This document shows, piece by piece, positions 18,750-27,566 of a stretch of DNA of 64,000 bases. Origin of the DNA: Chryseobacterium sp. MYb7 (GTDB taxonomy: Bacteria > Bacteroidota > Bacteroidia > Flavobacteriales > Weeksellaceae); assembly GCF_002979455.1 (NCBI RefSeq), contig NZ_PCOU01000001.1, positions 186,001-250,000 of the forward strand, in the 5' to 3' direction. The number at the start of each line of letters is the position of its first letter. Position 1 is the first letter of the stretch. Both the position numbers and the translations under genes were made by a program. Under the pieces are notes generated by a model. That model was not told the origin of the DNA and made no database searches. It worked only from the letters and a program-made list of their open reading frames with translations.

Positions 18750-20945
18750 TTATTTTGTAAACAACATTTCTCTGTATTTTGTCATAGGCCAAAGCTCATC
18801 GTCTACCATCATTTCCAATGTATCAGAAGCTTCTCTGATAGGATCGAATAATGGTTTTACTTTATTACAATAGCTTTCCGCCTGTTTTTGGCTGTCTGAA
18901 ATACCTTTTGCTGCTTCTCTTGCTTTAAGAAGATCTTCAACACCAAGTTTAATTTTAGACACATTTTCAGAAATGCTTGTAATTAAACTCATTTGTTCTT
19001 TTGCTAAAGCTTTGAATTCTTTATCACCAAAGATTTCTTTAAGACCTTTTACGTTTTCAATTAATCTGTTCTGATAATTTAATGCAGAAGGTATGATGTG
19101 GTTTCTTGCGATATCACCTAACACTCTTGATTCGATATCAATAACCGTAGAGTATTTTTCTAATTTGATTTCGTTTCTTGCTTCAACTTCTCTGTGGTTG
19201 AAAATTCCCATTTCTTCATATAGATCTAAGAATTTCTTATCCATTTCCTGTTTTAAAGCTTCCGGAGTTGTTTTAAGGTTGTTCAATCCTCTTTTCTTAG
19301 CTTCTTTCGCCCAGTCATCAGAATATCCGTCTCCTTCAAACATGATGTTTTTACACTGCTTGATATATTCTCTCAATACATTGAAGATCGCTTCGTCTTT
19401 CTTAAGACCTGTTTCAATTAAAGCATCTACTTCTTTCTTGAAATCATTAAGCTGTTTTGCAGCAATAGTGTTCATTACGGTCATAGACTCTGCACAGTTT
19501 GCAGAAGAACCTACCGCTCTGATTTCAAATTTATTTCCTGTAAATGCAAATGGGGAAGTTCTGTTTCTATCAGTATTATCTAATAAAATTTCAGGAATCT
19601 TTCCAACTACATTTAATTTTAATTCTGTTTTCTCTTCCGGAGATAATTTTCCGTTTGTTACTTTTTCAAGTTCTTCCAATACGCTGAACAACTGAGTTCC
19701 GATGAATACGGAGATAATTGCCGGTGGAGCTTCGTTGGCGCCAAGTCTGTGGTCGTTGCTTGCAGAAGCGATACTTGCTCTTAAAAGGTCTGCATACTCG
19801 TGAACTGCTTTAATGGTGTTCACAAAGAATGTTAAGAACTGTAAGTTTTTCTTTGGATTTCTTCCTGGGCTTAGTAGGTTTTCACCAGTATCTGTTGCTA
19901 AAGACCAGTTGTTGTGTTTTCCGCTTCCGTTTACTCCTGCGAATGGTTTTTCGTGGAAAAGAATGTGGAAGTGGTGTTTGTGAGCTACTCTTGCCATGAT
20001 GTCCATCAACAAAGAGTTGTGGTCTACAGCAACGTTCACTTCTTCGAACATTGGCGCAAGCTCAAACTGGTTTGGTGCAACCTCGTTATGTCTTGTTGTT
20101 GCAGGGATACCCAATTTCATACATTCGATTTCCAACTCTTTCATGAAGTTCATTACTCTTGTAGGAATAGAACCGAAATAGTGGTCATCCAATTGCTGTC
20201 CTTTTGCAGGAGAGTGTCCTAATAATGTTTTCCCTGTTAATACAAGGTCCGGACGTGATTGATATAATGCTGAATCAACTAGGAAATATTCCTGCTCCCA
20301 ACCCAAAGTAGGAGTTACCTTCGTTACATTTTTGTCAAAATACTGCATTACATTCGTTGCAGCTTCATCTACAGCGTTCAAAGCTCTCAAAAGTGGTGCT
20401 TTGTAATCCAGAGTTTCTCCTGTATAAGAGATGAAGATGGAAGGAATACATAGTGTAGTTCCCATAATGAATGCCGGAGATGTAGGATCCCAAGCCGTAT
20501 AACCTCTTGCTTCAAAAGTATTTCTGATACCACCATTAGGGAAAGATGATGCGTCAGGCTCCTGCTGGATAAGCATGTTTCCGCTGAATCTTTCGATTGC
20601 TCTGCCTCCTTCAATTGGAGTGAAGAAAGAATCGTGCTTTTCTGCAGTAGTACCTGTTAAAGGCTGGAACCAGTGTGTATAGTGTGTTACACCTTTGCTC
20701 ATTGCCCAGTCTTTCATTGCTACAGCTACCTGATCTGCAATATGTCTCTGGATTTTAGTTCCTTTTTTAATCGCGTCCATGATAGAACCGAATGCTTCTT
20801 TCGTTAAATATTCTCTCATGGTTTCTTCTGAGAAAACATTTTTGCAGAATAGCTCTGATAATTTCGCAGGGATCTCAACAGAGTTGTCTTTTCTGAAATC
20901 CTTAAATGGAAGGGTTTCTAATGCTTTGAATCTTAAGGTTGACAT
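18750..20945 (-). CDS. glnN: Glutamine synthetase type III
   Basis: GlnN makes glutamine from glutamate, ammonia and ATP. The 731-aa length is diagnostic for the dodecameric type III enzyme, about 250 aa longer than GSI. Motifs include GWEQEYFLVD (Mg-binding Glu), NEVAPNQFELAP, NGSGKHNNWS and NRTSPFAFTGNKFEIRAVGSSAN. It is monocistronic, with its own terminator and a leftward -7 box TAAATTTG at 20969-20976. Confidence 0.97.
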   Translation of the reverse strand: MSTLRFKALETLPFKDFRKDNSVEIPAKLSELFCKNVFSEETMREYLTKEAFGSIMDAIKKGTKIQRHIADQVAVAMKDWAMSKGVTHYTHWFQPLTGTTAEKHDSFFTPIEGGRAIERFSGNMLIQQEPDASSFPNGGIRNTFEARGYTAWDPTSPAFIMGTTLCIPSIFISYTGETLDYKAPLLRALNAVDEAATNVMQYFDKNVTKVTPTLGWEQEYFLVDSALYQSRPDLVLTGKTLLGHSPAKGQQLDDHYFGSIPTRVMNFMKELEIECMKLGIPATTRHNEVAPNQFELAPMFEEVNVAVDHNSLLMDIMARVAHKHHFHILFHEKPFAGVNGSGKHNNWSLATDTGENLLSPGRNPKKNLQFLTFFVNTIKAVHEYADLLRASIASASNDHRLGANEAPPAIISVFIGTQLFSVLEELEKVTNGKLSPEEKTELKLNVVGKIPEILLDNTDRNRTSPFAFTGNKFEIRAVGSSANCAESMTVMNTIAAKQLNDFKKEVDALIETGLKKDEAIFNVLREYIKQCKNIMFEGDGYSDDWAKEAKKRGLNNLKTTPEALKQEMDKKFLDLYEEMGIFNHREVEARNEIKLEKYSTVIDIESRVLGDIARNHIIPSALNYQNRLIENVKGLKEIFGDKEFKALAKEQMSLITSISENVSKIKLGVEDLLKAREAAKGISDSQKQAESYCNKVKPLFDPIREASDTLEMMVDDELWPMTKYREMLFTK

Positions 20946-20968
20946 AATTGGGTTGAATTTTTACAGGG

Positions 20969-20976
20969 CAAATTTA
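20969..20976 (-). promoter_or_regulatory. -7 box TAAATTTG of glnN
   Basis: Exact TAnnTTTG on the minus strand, 24 bp before the glnN start. The -33 element is not clear. Confidence 0.5.
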
Positions 20977-21227
20977 CAAAAAAAATGAATTGAAAACATT
21001 TTAACCCTAAAAATTTTAGGGGTGTTGTGAAAATTTATACAATTTAAACAGTTGTTTGGTGTTTTTTGAATGGGGTGTTTTGTGATTTACTACTTAAAAT
21101 GTGAGATTCTAAGGTTGTTTGTATGGGTATGGATGTAAATAGATAATATGGAGTACAATTTACAATAATTCTACGAGATTAAGCTACTTATTAAAAGACA
21201 GTTAAAATAAAATGGGTAAAGATTTTG

Positions 21228-21235
21228 TATATTTG
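21228..21235 (+). promoter_or_regulatory. -7 box TATATTTG of the rightward conserved gene
   Basis: Exact TAnnTTTG, 16 bp before the ATG at 21251. It decides against the in-frame ATG at 21212, which lies upstream of the box. Confidence 0.5.
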
Positions 21236-21250
21236 TGTGAAATTTATTTT

Positions 21251-22942
21251 ATGACAAATTCTAGAGCAAGAGAAACAACGGAGGCTATTGAAAGACTATA
21301 CATCTCTATGAGACACTTATTTTATAGAGGATTTTTCAAGCCGGGTGGAGTTTCAGGAGAGAGTATCAGAAGTTTGTTGAAGACGATCAATCCGGAAATT
21401 TATGGAACCATGAATATTCCAAGCAAATTGGAACTTGACGGTTTGATGTATGTTTTAGACAGGCTTCCGGAAGGGATTGAGGAATGTGCTTTTATTCATC
21501 TTACATCTGATGAAGGGTTTGATAAAGGAAGTTTCGAACCTATTGTTCCAAAGAAAAGAAGAAGAAACTGTTATAGAATAGACGAACACCAGATGAATAT
21601 TGAGGTTCTTTTGGGCCGTTCCGAAATTTATGACATTCTTACCCACCTTACCTTCCTGTTTATAGAAGCTGATAAAATCCGTAACCTGGCATTCATCCAG
21701 GACGAAAACTGGAAACCAACACGTGCCTTCAAAATTATTGAAGAAGTGGTGAAAGGTGAAAAGAAATTCAGCAGAAAAGAAAAGGAGGTGGCGCTTATCC
21801 ATCTTTCTTCTTTAATAGGAAGATCTTTTGATGAAACTTTAAGAGCTTACAATACTTTTGGCGATGATCATAATCCTGACCGTTTATTTAAAATCATTTA
21901 CAACTTAGGGAAAGTAAGCCTTGATGATGCAAAAGGAAGCAGAGAAAGAGAAATTCATTTCAGTTCTATATTAAAAGAAAGAGTAGGTCACCATTATTTT
22001 GGTGAAAAATGGGCCAACAAAGTGAAAGAGGTTTTATTTGAAAACAATCTTCACATGCGTCCGTTGCATATTATTTCTGCCAACATGCACTCGGTGAAAA
22101 ATATGCTGTACGCTAATAATGCCCTTAAAAAGAAACAACATCACGAGATTGATTATAAACTGTACGAAGAAATTTCGAACAAAAAAGAACTTCGTGATAA
22201 AGTTTCAAAATATGCTTTGGATGAAGGTATGATCCATATCGCTGACAAAAGCGGAAGTAATATAGATGTACAGATTATAGACCTCAGCAAAACAGACCTG
22301 AAGAATACACCTTTTGCAGACTGTAAGTTTGGAGGGGATGATGTTGTGATGGTCTTTGATTATGCATTTGGAGAGCAGGCTTTTGAAGTGATGGATGAGT
22401 TGCTTAGACCTTTTGAACATAAAGGAGAAGTATACATGATGCATGTGAAATCTGTTTCTATTATGGGGAAAGCAGGTATTCTTACAGGAGCGAAAGGGGA
22501 TATTATGATCCCTACTTCTCACATCTTTGAAGGAACAGCAGATAATTATCCTTTTGAAAATGCTTTAAAACTGGAAGATTTCAAAGATGGTGAATTGAAA
22601 GCGTTTGAAGGGCCAATGATTACGGTTTTAGGAACCTCTCTTCAGAATAAAGATATTCTGTCATACTTTATGAATACTTCATGGAAGGCCATTGGTCTTG
22701 AAATGGAAGGAGCACATTATCAGAAGGCCATTCAGGTAGCTTCTAAGATCAGACACCACATTTCACCGGATCTGTTTGTGATGTATGCTTATTATGCATC
22801 AGATAATCCGCTGGAAACAGGAAGTACACTATCTTCAGGAGGACTTGGCCTTACAGGAGTAAAACCAACGTATCTGATTACTTTAAGAATCCTTGAAAAG
22901 ATTTTAAGAAGTGGAAAGAAAGAAGCTTCTGCTAAAAAATAA
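21251..22942 (+). CDS. Conserved Bacteroidetes protein with nucleoside-phosphorylase-like C-terminus (DUF6909-like)
   Basis: A cytosolic protein of about 563 aa without signal peptide or membrane helix. I recognise it as a widely conserved Bacteroidetes protein of unknown role. The name DUF6909 is from memory and needs checking. The last third has GLEMEGAHYQKAIQVA and YAYYASDNP, which resemble the purine-binding EME motif and the following acidic segment of nucleoside phosphorylases/AMP nucleosidases. The start at 21251 is chosen because the -7 box would lie inside a longer reading frame. Single gene, ending in a strong terminator. Confidence 0.7.
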   Translation: MTNSRARETTEAIERLYISMRHLFYRGFFKPGGVSGESIRSLLKTINPEIYGTMNIPSKLELDGLMYVLDRLPEGIEECAFIHLTSDEGFDKGSFEPIVPKKRRRNCYRIDEHQMNIEVLLGRSEIYDILTHLTFLFIEADKIRNLAFIQDENWKPTRAFKIIEEVVKGEKKFSRKEKEVALIHLSSLIGRSFDETLRAYNTFGDDHNPDRLFKIIYNLGKVSLDDAKGSREREIHFSSILKERVGHHYFGEKWANKVKEVLFENNLHMRPLHIISANMHSVKNMLYANNALKKKQHHEIDYKLYEEISNKKELRDKVSKYALDEGMIHIADKSGSNIDVQIIDLSKTDLKNTPFADCKFGGDDVVMVFDYAFGEQAFEVMDELLRPFEHKGEVYMMHVKSVSIMGKAGILTGAKGDIMIPTSHIFEGTADNYPFENALKLEDFKDGELKAFEGPMITVLGTSLQNKDILSYFMNTSWKAIGLEMEGAHYQKAIQVASKIRHHISPDLFVMYAYYASDNPLETGSTLSSGGLGLTGVKPTYLITLRILEKILRSGKKEASAKK

Positions 22943-22964
22943 TTGTAATTAAAAATATAATATC

Positions 22965-22997
22965 AACCTCAGGTGTATTTTGCATCTGAGGTTTTTT
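22965..22997 (+). terminator. Rho-independent terminator
   Basis: AACCTCAG (22965-22972) pairs with CTGAGGTT (22986-22993), followed by a T-run. Ends the preceding rightward gene. Confidence 0.8.
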
Positions 22998-23017
22998 AAT
23001 ATGAATGAAAGAATGCG

Positions 23018-24265
23018 CTAATATTGAAATGCCGTTCTCCCTTCATCAATAGTATCAAAATAATTGCTGAGAGATAAAATACGGTCTTTATTTACAGGAT
23101 TAATATATCGTAAAAACATTTGTTCGGTACTGTGTCCTGTAGCTTCCATCAGCAGTGGTGTTGGGATTTTTCCATAGAAGTTGGTTGCAAAGCTCCTTCG
23201 TCCTATGTGGCTCGAGAGGGCTTCCCATTTTTCGGTTTGTACTTCCCTGCTTCTGTACCCGATTCTTTTCCGGGATTTTAAAGATTCATTCAGATGAGCC
23301 AGTTTTGCAATTTCTTTGATGGATCTGTTATAATGCTGGATGTCCATTATTTTTGGAAAGCAATTCTTGTTTCGTTCAATAATATGCAATACTTTGGGGT
23401 GTAGGGGAAGAAAAATTTCTTTTTTTGTTTTCTGCTGAGCAAAAGAAAGACAGGTTTTTCCCTCAATAATATGGATCTGTTGCGTACTAAATCGTATAAA
23501 ATCTGAAAATCGCTGACCGGTATAGCAGCTGATGAGCAGCCAGTCTTTTGCTGCTTGCAGTTCTTCCGGAACATCTGTTTTCTGTATTTTGATAATTTCT
23601 TTTTCTGTAAGGGTTATCACTTCTTTTTTTTGTTTTTCTCTGCGAAGTTCAAGCTCTCTTACACAAGTTCTGATTCCTTTTCTTTCTACAAAATTTAAAA
23701 TGGTTTTGATGAAGTGAATCGTACGGTAGATGGTATTTTCACTATATTCCTCCTGTTTTCCAAAAATCATAAAATCCCTTATAAAATCCGAGTCCATATC
23801 CTCTATATAAACTGATTTGCATAAAAAACCTTCAAAACGTTCCAGGAGACGAAAGAAAACTTTATACCTTTTATAAGTGGAGTGGCAGATGAGATCCTTT
23901 TTGCTGTCAATATACCATTGCATATAATATAGGAGTGTATTTTCCTGCAATGGTTCTTTCATTCCGTTACAAATCTTTTTTATTTTACATGATATTTCAC
24001 GTCTGAGAACTTTTTTGTGATCTGCTTCTTGATGATCAATATATCTTGTTACTTTCTTTTTTATGCGATCCAGTTTTGCGTTAAGGATTTTATATTTTTT
24101 CAAATAAATATTGATGGGGCGTTGTTTTTCTTTATCCCAGTTTTCTTCGGAAATGCAAAGATCTGTGCGAAAATTGTAGATTTTGTTTTTTTGATTGTCA
24201 GTAATTTTCAGGTGGATATTTTTCTGTAAACCACTGTTTTTAGATAAGAAAAATTGAAATGTCAT
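23018..24265 (-). CDS. Tyrosine site-specific recombinase (probable DNA invertase)
   Basis: A 415-aa phage-integrase-type recombinase. It has an N-terminal Bacteroidetes arm-binding domain (to about residue 80), a SAM-like core-binding domain (about 105-205) and the catalytic domain with Arg 252 (TGQRFSD), His 353/Arg 356 (HIGRR), His 378 (GHS) and nucleophile Tyr 387 (FLRYI). All catalytic residues are present. It lies 40 bp from the first of two inverted site-like repeats at 24307-24543 and is transcribed away from them. This places it as the likely enzyme of an invertible promoter rather than of a mobile element: no att-like element or cargo is seen on its other side. Confidence 0.93.
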   Translation of the reverse strand: MTFQFFLSKNSGLQKNIHLKITDNQKNKIYNFRTDLCISEENWDKEKQRPINIYLKKYKILNAKLDRIKKKVTRYIDHQEADHKKVLRREISCKIKKICNGMKEPLQENTLLYYMQWYIDSKKDLICHSTYKRYKVFFRLLERFEGFLCKSVYIEDMDSDFIRDFMIFGKQEEYSENTIYRTIHFIKTILNFVERKGIRTCVRELELRREKQKKEVITLTEKEIIKIQKTDVPEELQAAKDWLLISCYTGQRFSDFIRFSTQQIHIIEGKTCLSFAQQKTKKEIFLPLHPKVLHIIERNKNCFPKIMDIQHYNRSIKEIAKLAHLNESLKSRKRIGYRSREVQTEKWEALSSHIGRRSFATNFYGKIPTPLLMEATGHSTEQMFLRYINPVNKDRILSLSNYFDTIDEGRTAFQY

Positions 24266-24306
24266 TCTGCCCTGTTTAACGATTATTACAGGCTAAATTA
24301 AAACAA

Positions 24307-24335
24307 AAAAAGTAGTCCTCTTTAGACTACTTTTT
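24307..24335. repeat. Inverted recombination-site-like repeat, left copy
   Basis: Arms AAAAAGTAGTC and GACTACTTTTT flank a 7-bp asymmetric centre CTCTTTA. The inner 17 bp (24313-24329) are the exact reverse complement of 24519-24535. Arms plus a 7-bp crossover is the usual form of a tyrosine-recombinase core site. Confidence 0.75.
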
Positions 24336-24340
24336 CAATG

Positions 24341-24370
24341 CAAATATAAACTTTTTTTTGAGAAACCCAA
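24341..24370 (-). promoter_or_regulatory. Strong leftward promoter inside the putative invertible segment
   Basis: On the minus strand, TTG (24370-24368), a 19-bp spacer, then TATATTTG (24348-24341). This is a full match to the Bacteroidetes -33/-7 promoter. It now drives the recombinase gene. Reflection between the two repeats would put it at about 24478-24507 reading rightward into the gene at 24548. Confidence 0.7.
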
Positions 24371-24510
24371 TAATTTAAAAACCTGTTGTCTAGTTTGTTG
24401 TAAGTGTTTTATTTCGTTGATTTGATATTTATGTATTGAAAAAACACAACAAAAGGTCTATATTGATGTTAATTATTTATTGTGAAATTATTGATTTGTA
24501 AATCAATGGG

Positions 24511-24543
24511 TTAAATAATAGTCTAAAGAGGACTATTATTTAA
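24511..24543. repeat. Inverted recombination-site-like repeat, right copy
   Basis: Arms TTAAATAATAGTC and GACTATTATTTAA flank the centre TAAAGAG, the reverse complement of the left copy's CTCTTTA. It ends 4 bp before the ATG of the next gene. Outer arms differ from the left copy; core and centre are identical in inverse orientation. Confidence 0.75.
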
Positions 24544-24547
24544 TGAT

Positions 24548-25210
24548 ATGATGAAAAACATCCTGGTGAAAAAAAGTTTGTTTCCAATAGCATACCGTAC
24601 ATGCGGTATGTCTATTGGCTTTTTTCTGCAGTTTATCTCGGTGTTTTTATTCTCTCAAACTTTTAATAAAAATAATCCTGAGGTAAGTATACAGAATGGT
24701 GTTATTCTTTATACAACAGATGATTTTTCCGGCGAAATTAAAGATTCAACTAGTCCAGAAGCAAAAATCAGTACGGGAAAAGCTGAAATTTACATTGCAA
24801 AAGGTGTCCATATATATGGCGTAGAACATTTTGGAAATTCAACATTTAATAGAGAAAAGCCAATTGCCTGCGGATCAGAAAAGAGAAAAGCAGATGTAGA
24901 GCCAAAAGATCAAAAAGCACAACTTTATAAGGCTGAGAAAAAAATTCCTTCGGCATCTTTTATCAGTTCCTCAGAAAGCAGTCGTACATTCTTTGTGTTG
25001 TCCGAAGGTTATCTGGGATGTGCCGTGTTAAATAATAATCCCGTTATCCAAAAATTTCAGATCATATATGAAGATTTATATGTACCTGCATATTCTTTTA
25101 TTAAGGAAACTATCATCATATTTTCATCCCGTTCATCTTCTCCTGTAAAAGAAGAATTGCTGGCTCATTATTCACGACCTCCTCCTTTCACTATGTTTTT
25201 TAATGTTTAA
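24548..25210 (+). CDS. Secreted protein of unknown function, candidate phase-variable gene
   Basis: A 220-aa protein with an N-terminal hydrophobic segment (about residues 18-36, ending SQTFNKN) that looks like a signal peptide with a long basic front. I recognise no domain. The mature part is polar, Lys/Glu/Ser-rich, with a short hydrophobic stretch near the C-terminus (TIIIFSS). The start codon (24548, or 24551) abuts the right inverted repeat. In the present orientation no good rightward promoter lies ahead: only TTGATTTG at 24491-24498, with a wrong second base and no spaced TTG. It may be silent here and transcribed after inversion, probably with the following surface-protein gene. Confidence 0.6.
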   Translation: MMKNILVKKSLFPIAYRTCGMSIGFFLQFISVFLFSQTFNKNNPEVSIQNGVILYTTDDFSGEIKDSTSPEAKISTGKAEIYIAKGVHIYGVEHFGNSTFNREKPIACGSEKRKADVEPKDQKAQLYKAEKKIPSASFISSSESSRTFFVLSEGYLGCAVLNNNPVIQKFQIIYEDLYVPAYSFIKETIIIFSSRSSSPVKEELLAHYSRPPPFTMFFNV

Positions 25211-25327
25211 GCTTTTACAATTCCTATCAAATTTAAAAATCTTGAAAAGGATGTGAAGTATTTCCAGGATAACAATATTCAAGTTTAAAAAAACGCAAAA
25301 AAATATAATTAGTTTAAAATCTATAAT

Positions 25328-26605
25328 ATGAAAAACAAGTATTTATTAATTTTATTAGTGATGCTATTTCAAGTAGCAAATAGCCAGGTCGGAATCGGAA
25401 CAACAGCACCCAGAGGTGCATTAGATATTAATAAACCTACCACCTATAATATGGGTTTGGTACTGCCTACCAATGCCTCTACCGGAAATATTATAAACCC
25501 TCAGGGAGGAAATGTAGCGGAAGGAACGATTATTTATGACAGCAGTATGAAATGTGTAAAAGTATTTAACGGTACAGCATGGTCAAACTGTTTATGCGAC
25601 GCTTGTTCCACAACACCCACTATAGCAGCTGACTGTACTCAAAGCGGATTTCAGGGTACTTATACAGGAGGCGTAGCATTATCTGGAGCAACATTTTCCG
25701 TGACGCTTACCAATAACTCTTTCTCTACGGCTACAATTGGTTTTCAGGCCAGTGATCTTACTTTAAGTGGTGTAACCGGAGTGACTGTGGCTTCTGTAAC
25801 ACCTGCATCAGCTACTCTTAACGCAGGACAATCACAAGTAATTACTTACAACTTAAGCGGAACACCATCCGCATCCGGAACTTTGACAGGGTCATGGGCT
25901 AAGCTCAATTTAAGCTGTTCAAACTCTGTACCAGTTAGAAAAACAGTTCGTTTTGCGTATTGGTCTACCTATGCAATAGGAAGTGCTGAACAGGCAGCGT
26001 ACAATTCGCAACTCAGCAATGCTGCTAATTATGGAACTGCCGGAACATATACAGGTAATTTCAATGGGTTTACTTTTACGAATATCACATCCACTTTATC
26101 TGGGCTTACAGTGGCCAACTTATTAAGTAACTATGATGTTATAAGTACAGGATTCGCCAATATGACGGCTGCTGATGCTGCTAAAATCAAAGGATTTGTA
26201 GATGGAGGAGGAGTTGCAATCATCCTTTTTGATTCTGGTACAGGAACCAGTCTGTTTAATGCATTCGGAGGTACAGGTGCTGTAGGTTCTGGTGTGGGTA
26301 CTGCAACAACCAATACAAATGCGATCAACAATGGAATATTTGGTAATACAACAAATACTCTGATAACAGGTCAGGGATCATTTGGTGCAGTAACGACTGC
26401 TCAATTGCCTGCAGGATATACACTTTTGGCGGCTAATGGAGCTGCTCCTCAAATATTTGTGGCCGGAAACCAAGGGAAAGCTATTTTCTTCTGGGATGAA
26501 GGAGCTTTCAGAGATACCTCAGTAGCAGGTACTGTGATTGACACACAACAAGAGAGGTTCTTACATAATATCATGGCCTATGCTTTAGGTAAAGCTGGGT
26601 TTTAA
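25328..26605 (+). CDS. Secreted surface protein with VGIGT N-terminus
   Basis: A 425-aa exported protein. The signal peptide ends at ANSQ and is followed by VGIGTTAPRGALDIN, a motif typical of flavobacterial surface/adhesin-like proteins and related to fibre proteins. A Cys-rich junction (SNCLCDACSTTP) leads to an Ig-like beta domain (about residues 105-200, GVALSGATFSVTLTNNSFS). The C-terminal half looks like a flavodoxin/ThuA-type fold (FAYWSTYAIGSAEQAAYNSQL, NYDVISTGFANM, FVDGGGVAIILFD). No obvious C-terminal T9SS sorting domain. It follows the candidate phase-variable gene by 117 bp. Confidence 0.75.
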   Translation: MKNKYLLILLVMLFQVANSQVGIGTTAPRGALDINKPTTYNMGLVLPTNASTGNIINPQGGNVAEGTIIYDSSMKCVKVFNGTAWSNCLCDACSTTPTIAADCTQSGFQGTYTGGVALSGATFSVTLTNNSFSTATIGFQASDLTLSGVTGVTVASVTPASATLNAGQSQVITYNLSGTPSASGTLTGSWAKLNLSCSNSVPVRKTVRFAYWSTYAIGSAEQAAYNSQLSNAANYGTAGTYTGNFNGFTFTNITSTLSGLTVANLLSNYDVISTGFANMTAADAAKIKGFVDGGGVAIILFDSGTGTSLFNAFGGTGAVGSGVGTATTNTNAINNGIFGNTTNTLITGQGSFGAVTTAQLPAGYTLLAANGAAPQIFVAGNQGKAIFFWDEGAFRDTSVAGTVIDTQQERFLHNIMAYALGKAGF

Positions 26606-26716
26606 CCTATAAAAAGCAGGTTCTAAATAATGATGCAGTGCTTCTTTCTTTAATATGATGAAAAGAATATTGAAAATTGAAGGCTGCATTTTTTTAATAA
26701 TCTAAAAAGCCGTACA

Positions 26717-27148
26717 ATGACAAATTTTAAGGAAATACATATAGGAAAGATGATTGAGAAAAGAATTACAGAATGTGGAATGGACATCTCCCGTATCTGT
26801 AGCTTTATGAAATGTTCAACTGAAGAAATAAACAAGATGTATGAAGCCGAAAGTTTAGATGCTGAGGTTCTACTCCGTTGGAGCAAACTTTTGGAATATG
26901 ATTTTTTTAGAATTTATACACAGCATCTGATATTATATGCTCCACCTTCTTCTGAAAAGAGCAGCCACAAAAAGACGGCTCTTCCTCAATTCAGGAAGAA
27001 TATTTACACCAGAGAAATCATAGACTTTGTTCTGGAGCTTATTGAAAGTGAAAAAAAAACAAAACTTCAGGTAATAGAAGATTACAGAATCCCTAAAACG
27101 ACCCTTTACAAATGGATAGAAAAATATAGAAAAACAGCAAATATTTAG
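26717..27148 (+). CDS. Small HTH protein (transposase-HTH-like), type A
   Basis: A 143-aa protein with two helix-turn-helix-like segments: an N-terminal one (IGKMIEKRITECGMDISRICSFMKCSTEEI) and a C-terminal one (LQVIEDYRIPKTTLYKWIEKYR) like the HTH of IS3/Hin-type proteins. No catalytic transposase domain is present, so it is either a DNA-binding regulator or derived from a transposase front subunit. It is paired with a second small HTH protein 21 bp downstream. The location behind the invertible-promoter cassette suggests a regulatory role there. Confidence 0.65.
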   Translation: MTNFKEIHIGKMIEKRITECGMDISRICSFMKCSTEEINKMYEAESLDAEVLLRWSKLLEYDFFRIYTQHLILYAPPSSEKSSHKKTALPQFRKNIYTREIIDFVLELIESEKKTKLQVIEDYRIPKTTLYKWIEKYRKTANI

Positions 27149-27169
27149 GCTTAAGCCTAAAAAATTACT

Positions 27170-27502
27170 ATGAAAAAATCTACTATTAATTATCAGCAAA
27201 TTTTCATGGATATTCTTGATGCCAAATATCCTGAGAAAAAAGCAGCGTGTCTTCCTTTACTACGAAAAGAAAATCTATCAGAAATAGATATCATAACGCT
27301 TAATCATAAAATATTTGGGAGAGCAGACAAAGAGACGGCAGATTTTAATCAGAAACACCGTTCTTATAGTAAATCTGCGATTGTGAAAATACTGGACTTT
27401 CAAAAAAAGAATAACATGAATAACCTTCAGCTTGCAAGTTATTTTAACCTTAGCAGAAATACCATCACAAAGTGGAAGAAAATTTTCTGCGTAACGAATT
27501 AG
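27170..27502 (+). CDS. Small HTH protein, type B
   Basis: A 110-aa protein ending in a clear HTH (NLQLASYFNLSRNTITKWKKIF). The N-terminal half is helical and Lys-rich, without recognised family. Likely co-transcribed with the preceding HTH gene. Function unknown; a DNA-binding role is inferred. Confidence 0.6.
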   Translation: MKKSTINYQQIFMDILDAKYPEKKAACLPLLRKENLSEIDIITLNHKIFGRADKETADFNQKHRSYSKSAIVKILDFQKKNNMNNLQLASYFNLSRNTITKWKKIFCVTN

Positions 27503-27566
27503 TAAATAATCAGCTTTATGCTTTTTATAATTGAAGGGAATGCTATCATCATGAATTTCCGATAAG

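Larger units (their letters stand above)
20946..21250. other. Divergent intergenic region glnN / conserved hypothetical
   Basis: About 305 bp with no ORF. It contains the glnN -7 box (20969-20976), a near-perfect dyad CCCTAAAA-A-TTTTAGGG at 21005-21021 just upstream of that promoter, and the rightward -7 box at 21228-21235. Confidence 0.5.

Noticed and set aside
19093..19695. 200-aa rightward reading frame
   Set aside because: Antisense to the well-supported glnN gene, with Ser/Leu/Phe-rich shadow composition.
24307..24335. Hairpin with flanking A/T runs as a simple terminator
   Set aside because: The loop as well as the arms is repeated in exact inverse at 24519-24535, which a terminator does not need. 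A secondary terminator effect is still possible.
23018..27502. Integrated phage or integrative element
   Set aside because: Beside the recombinase and two small HTH genes, no phage, conjugation or direct-repeat attachment features are seen. The recombinase faces its own inverted repeats.
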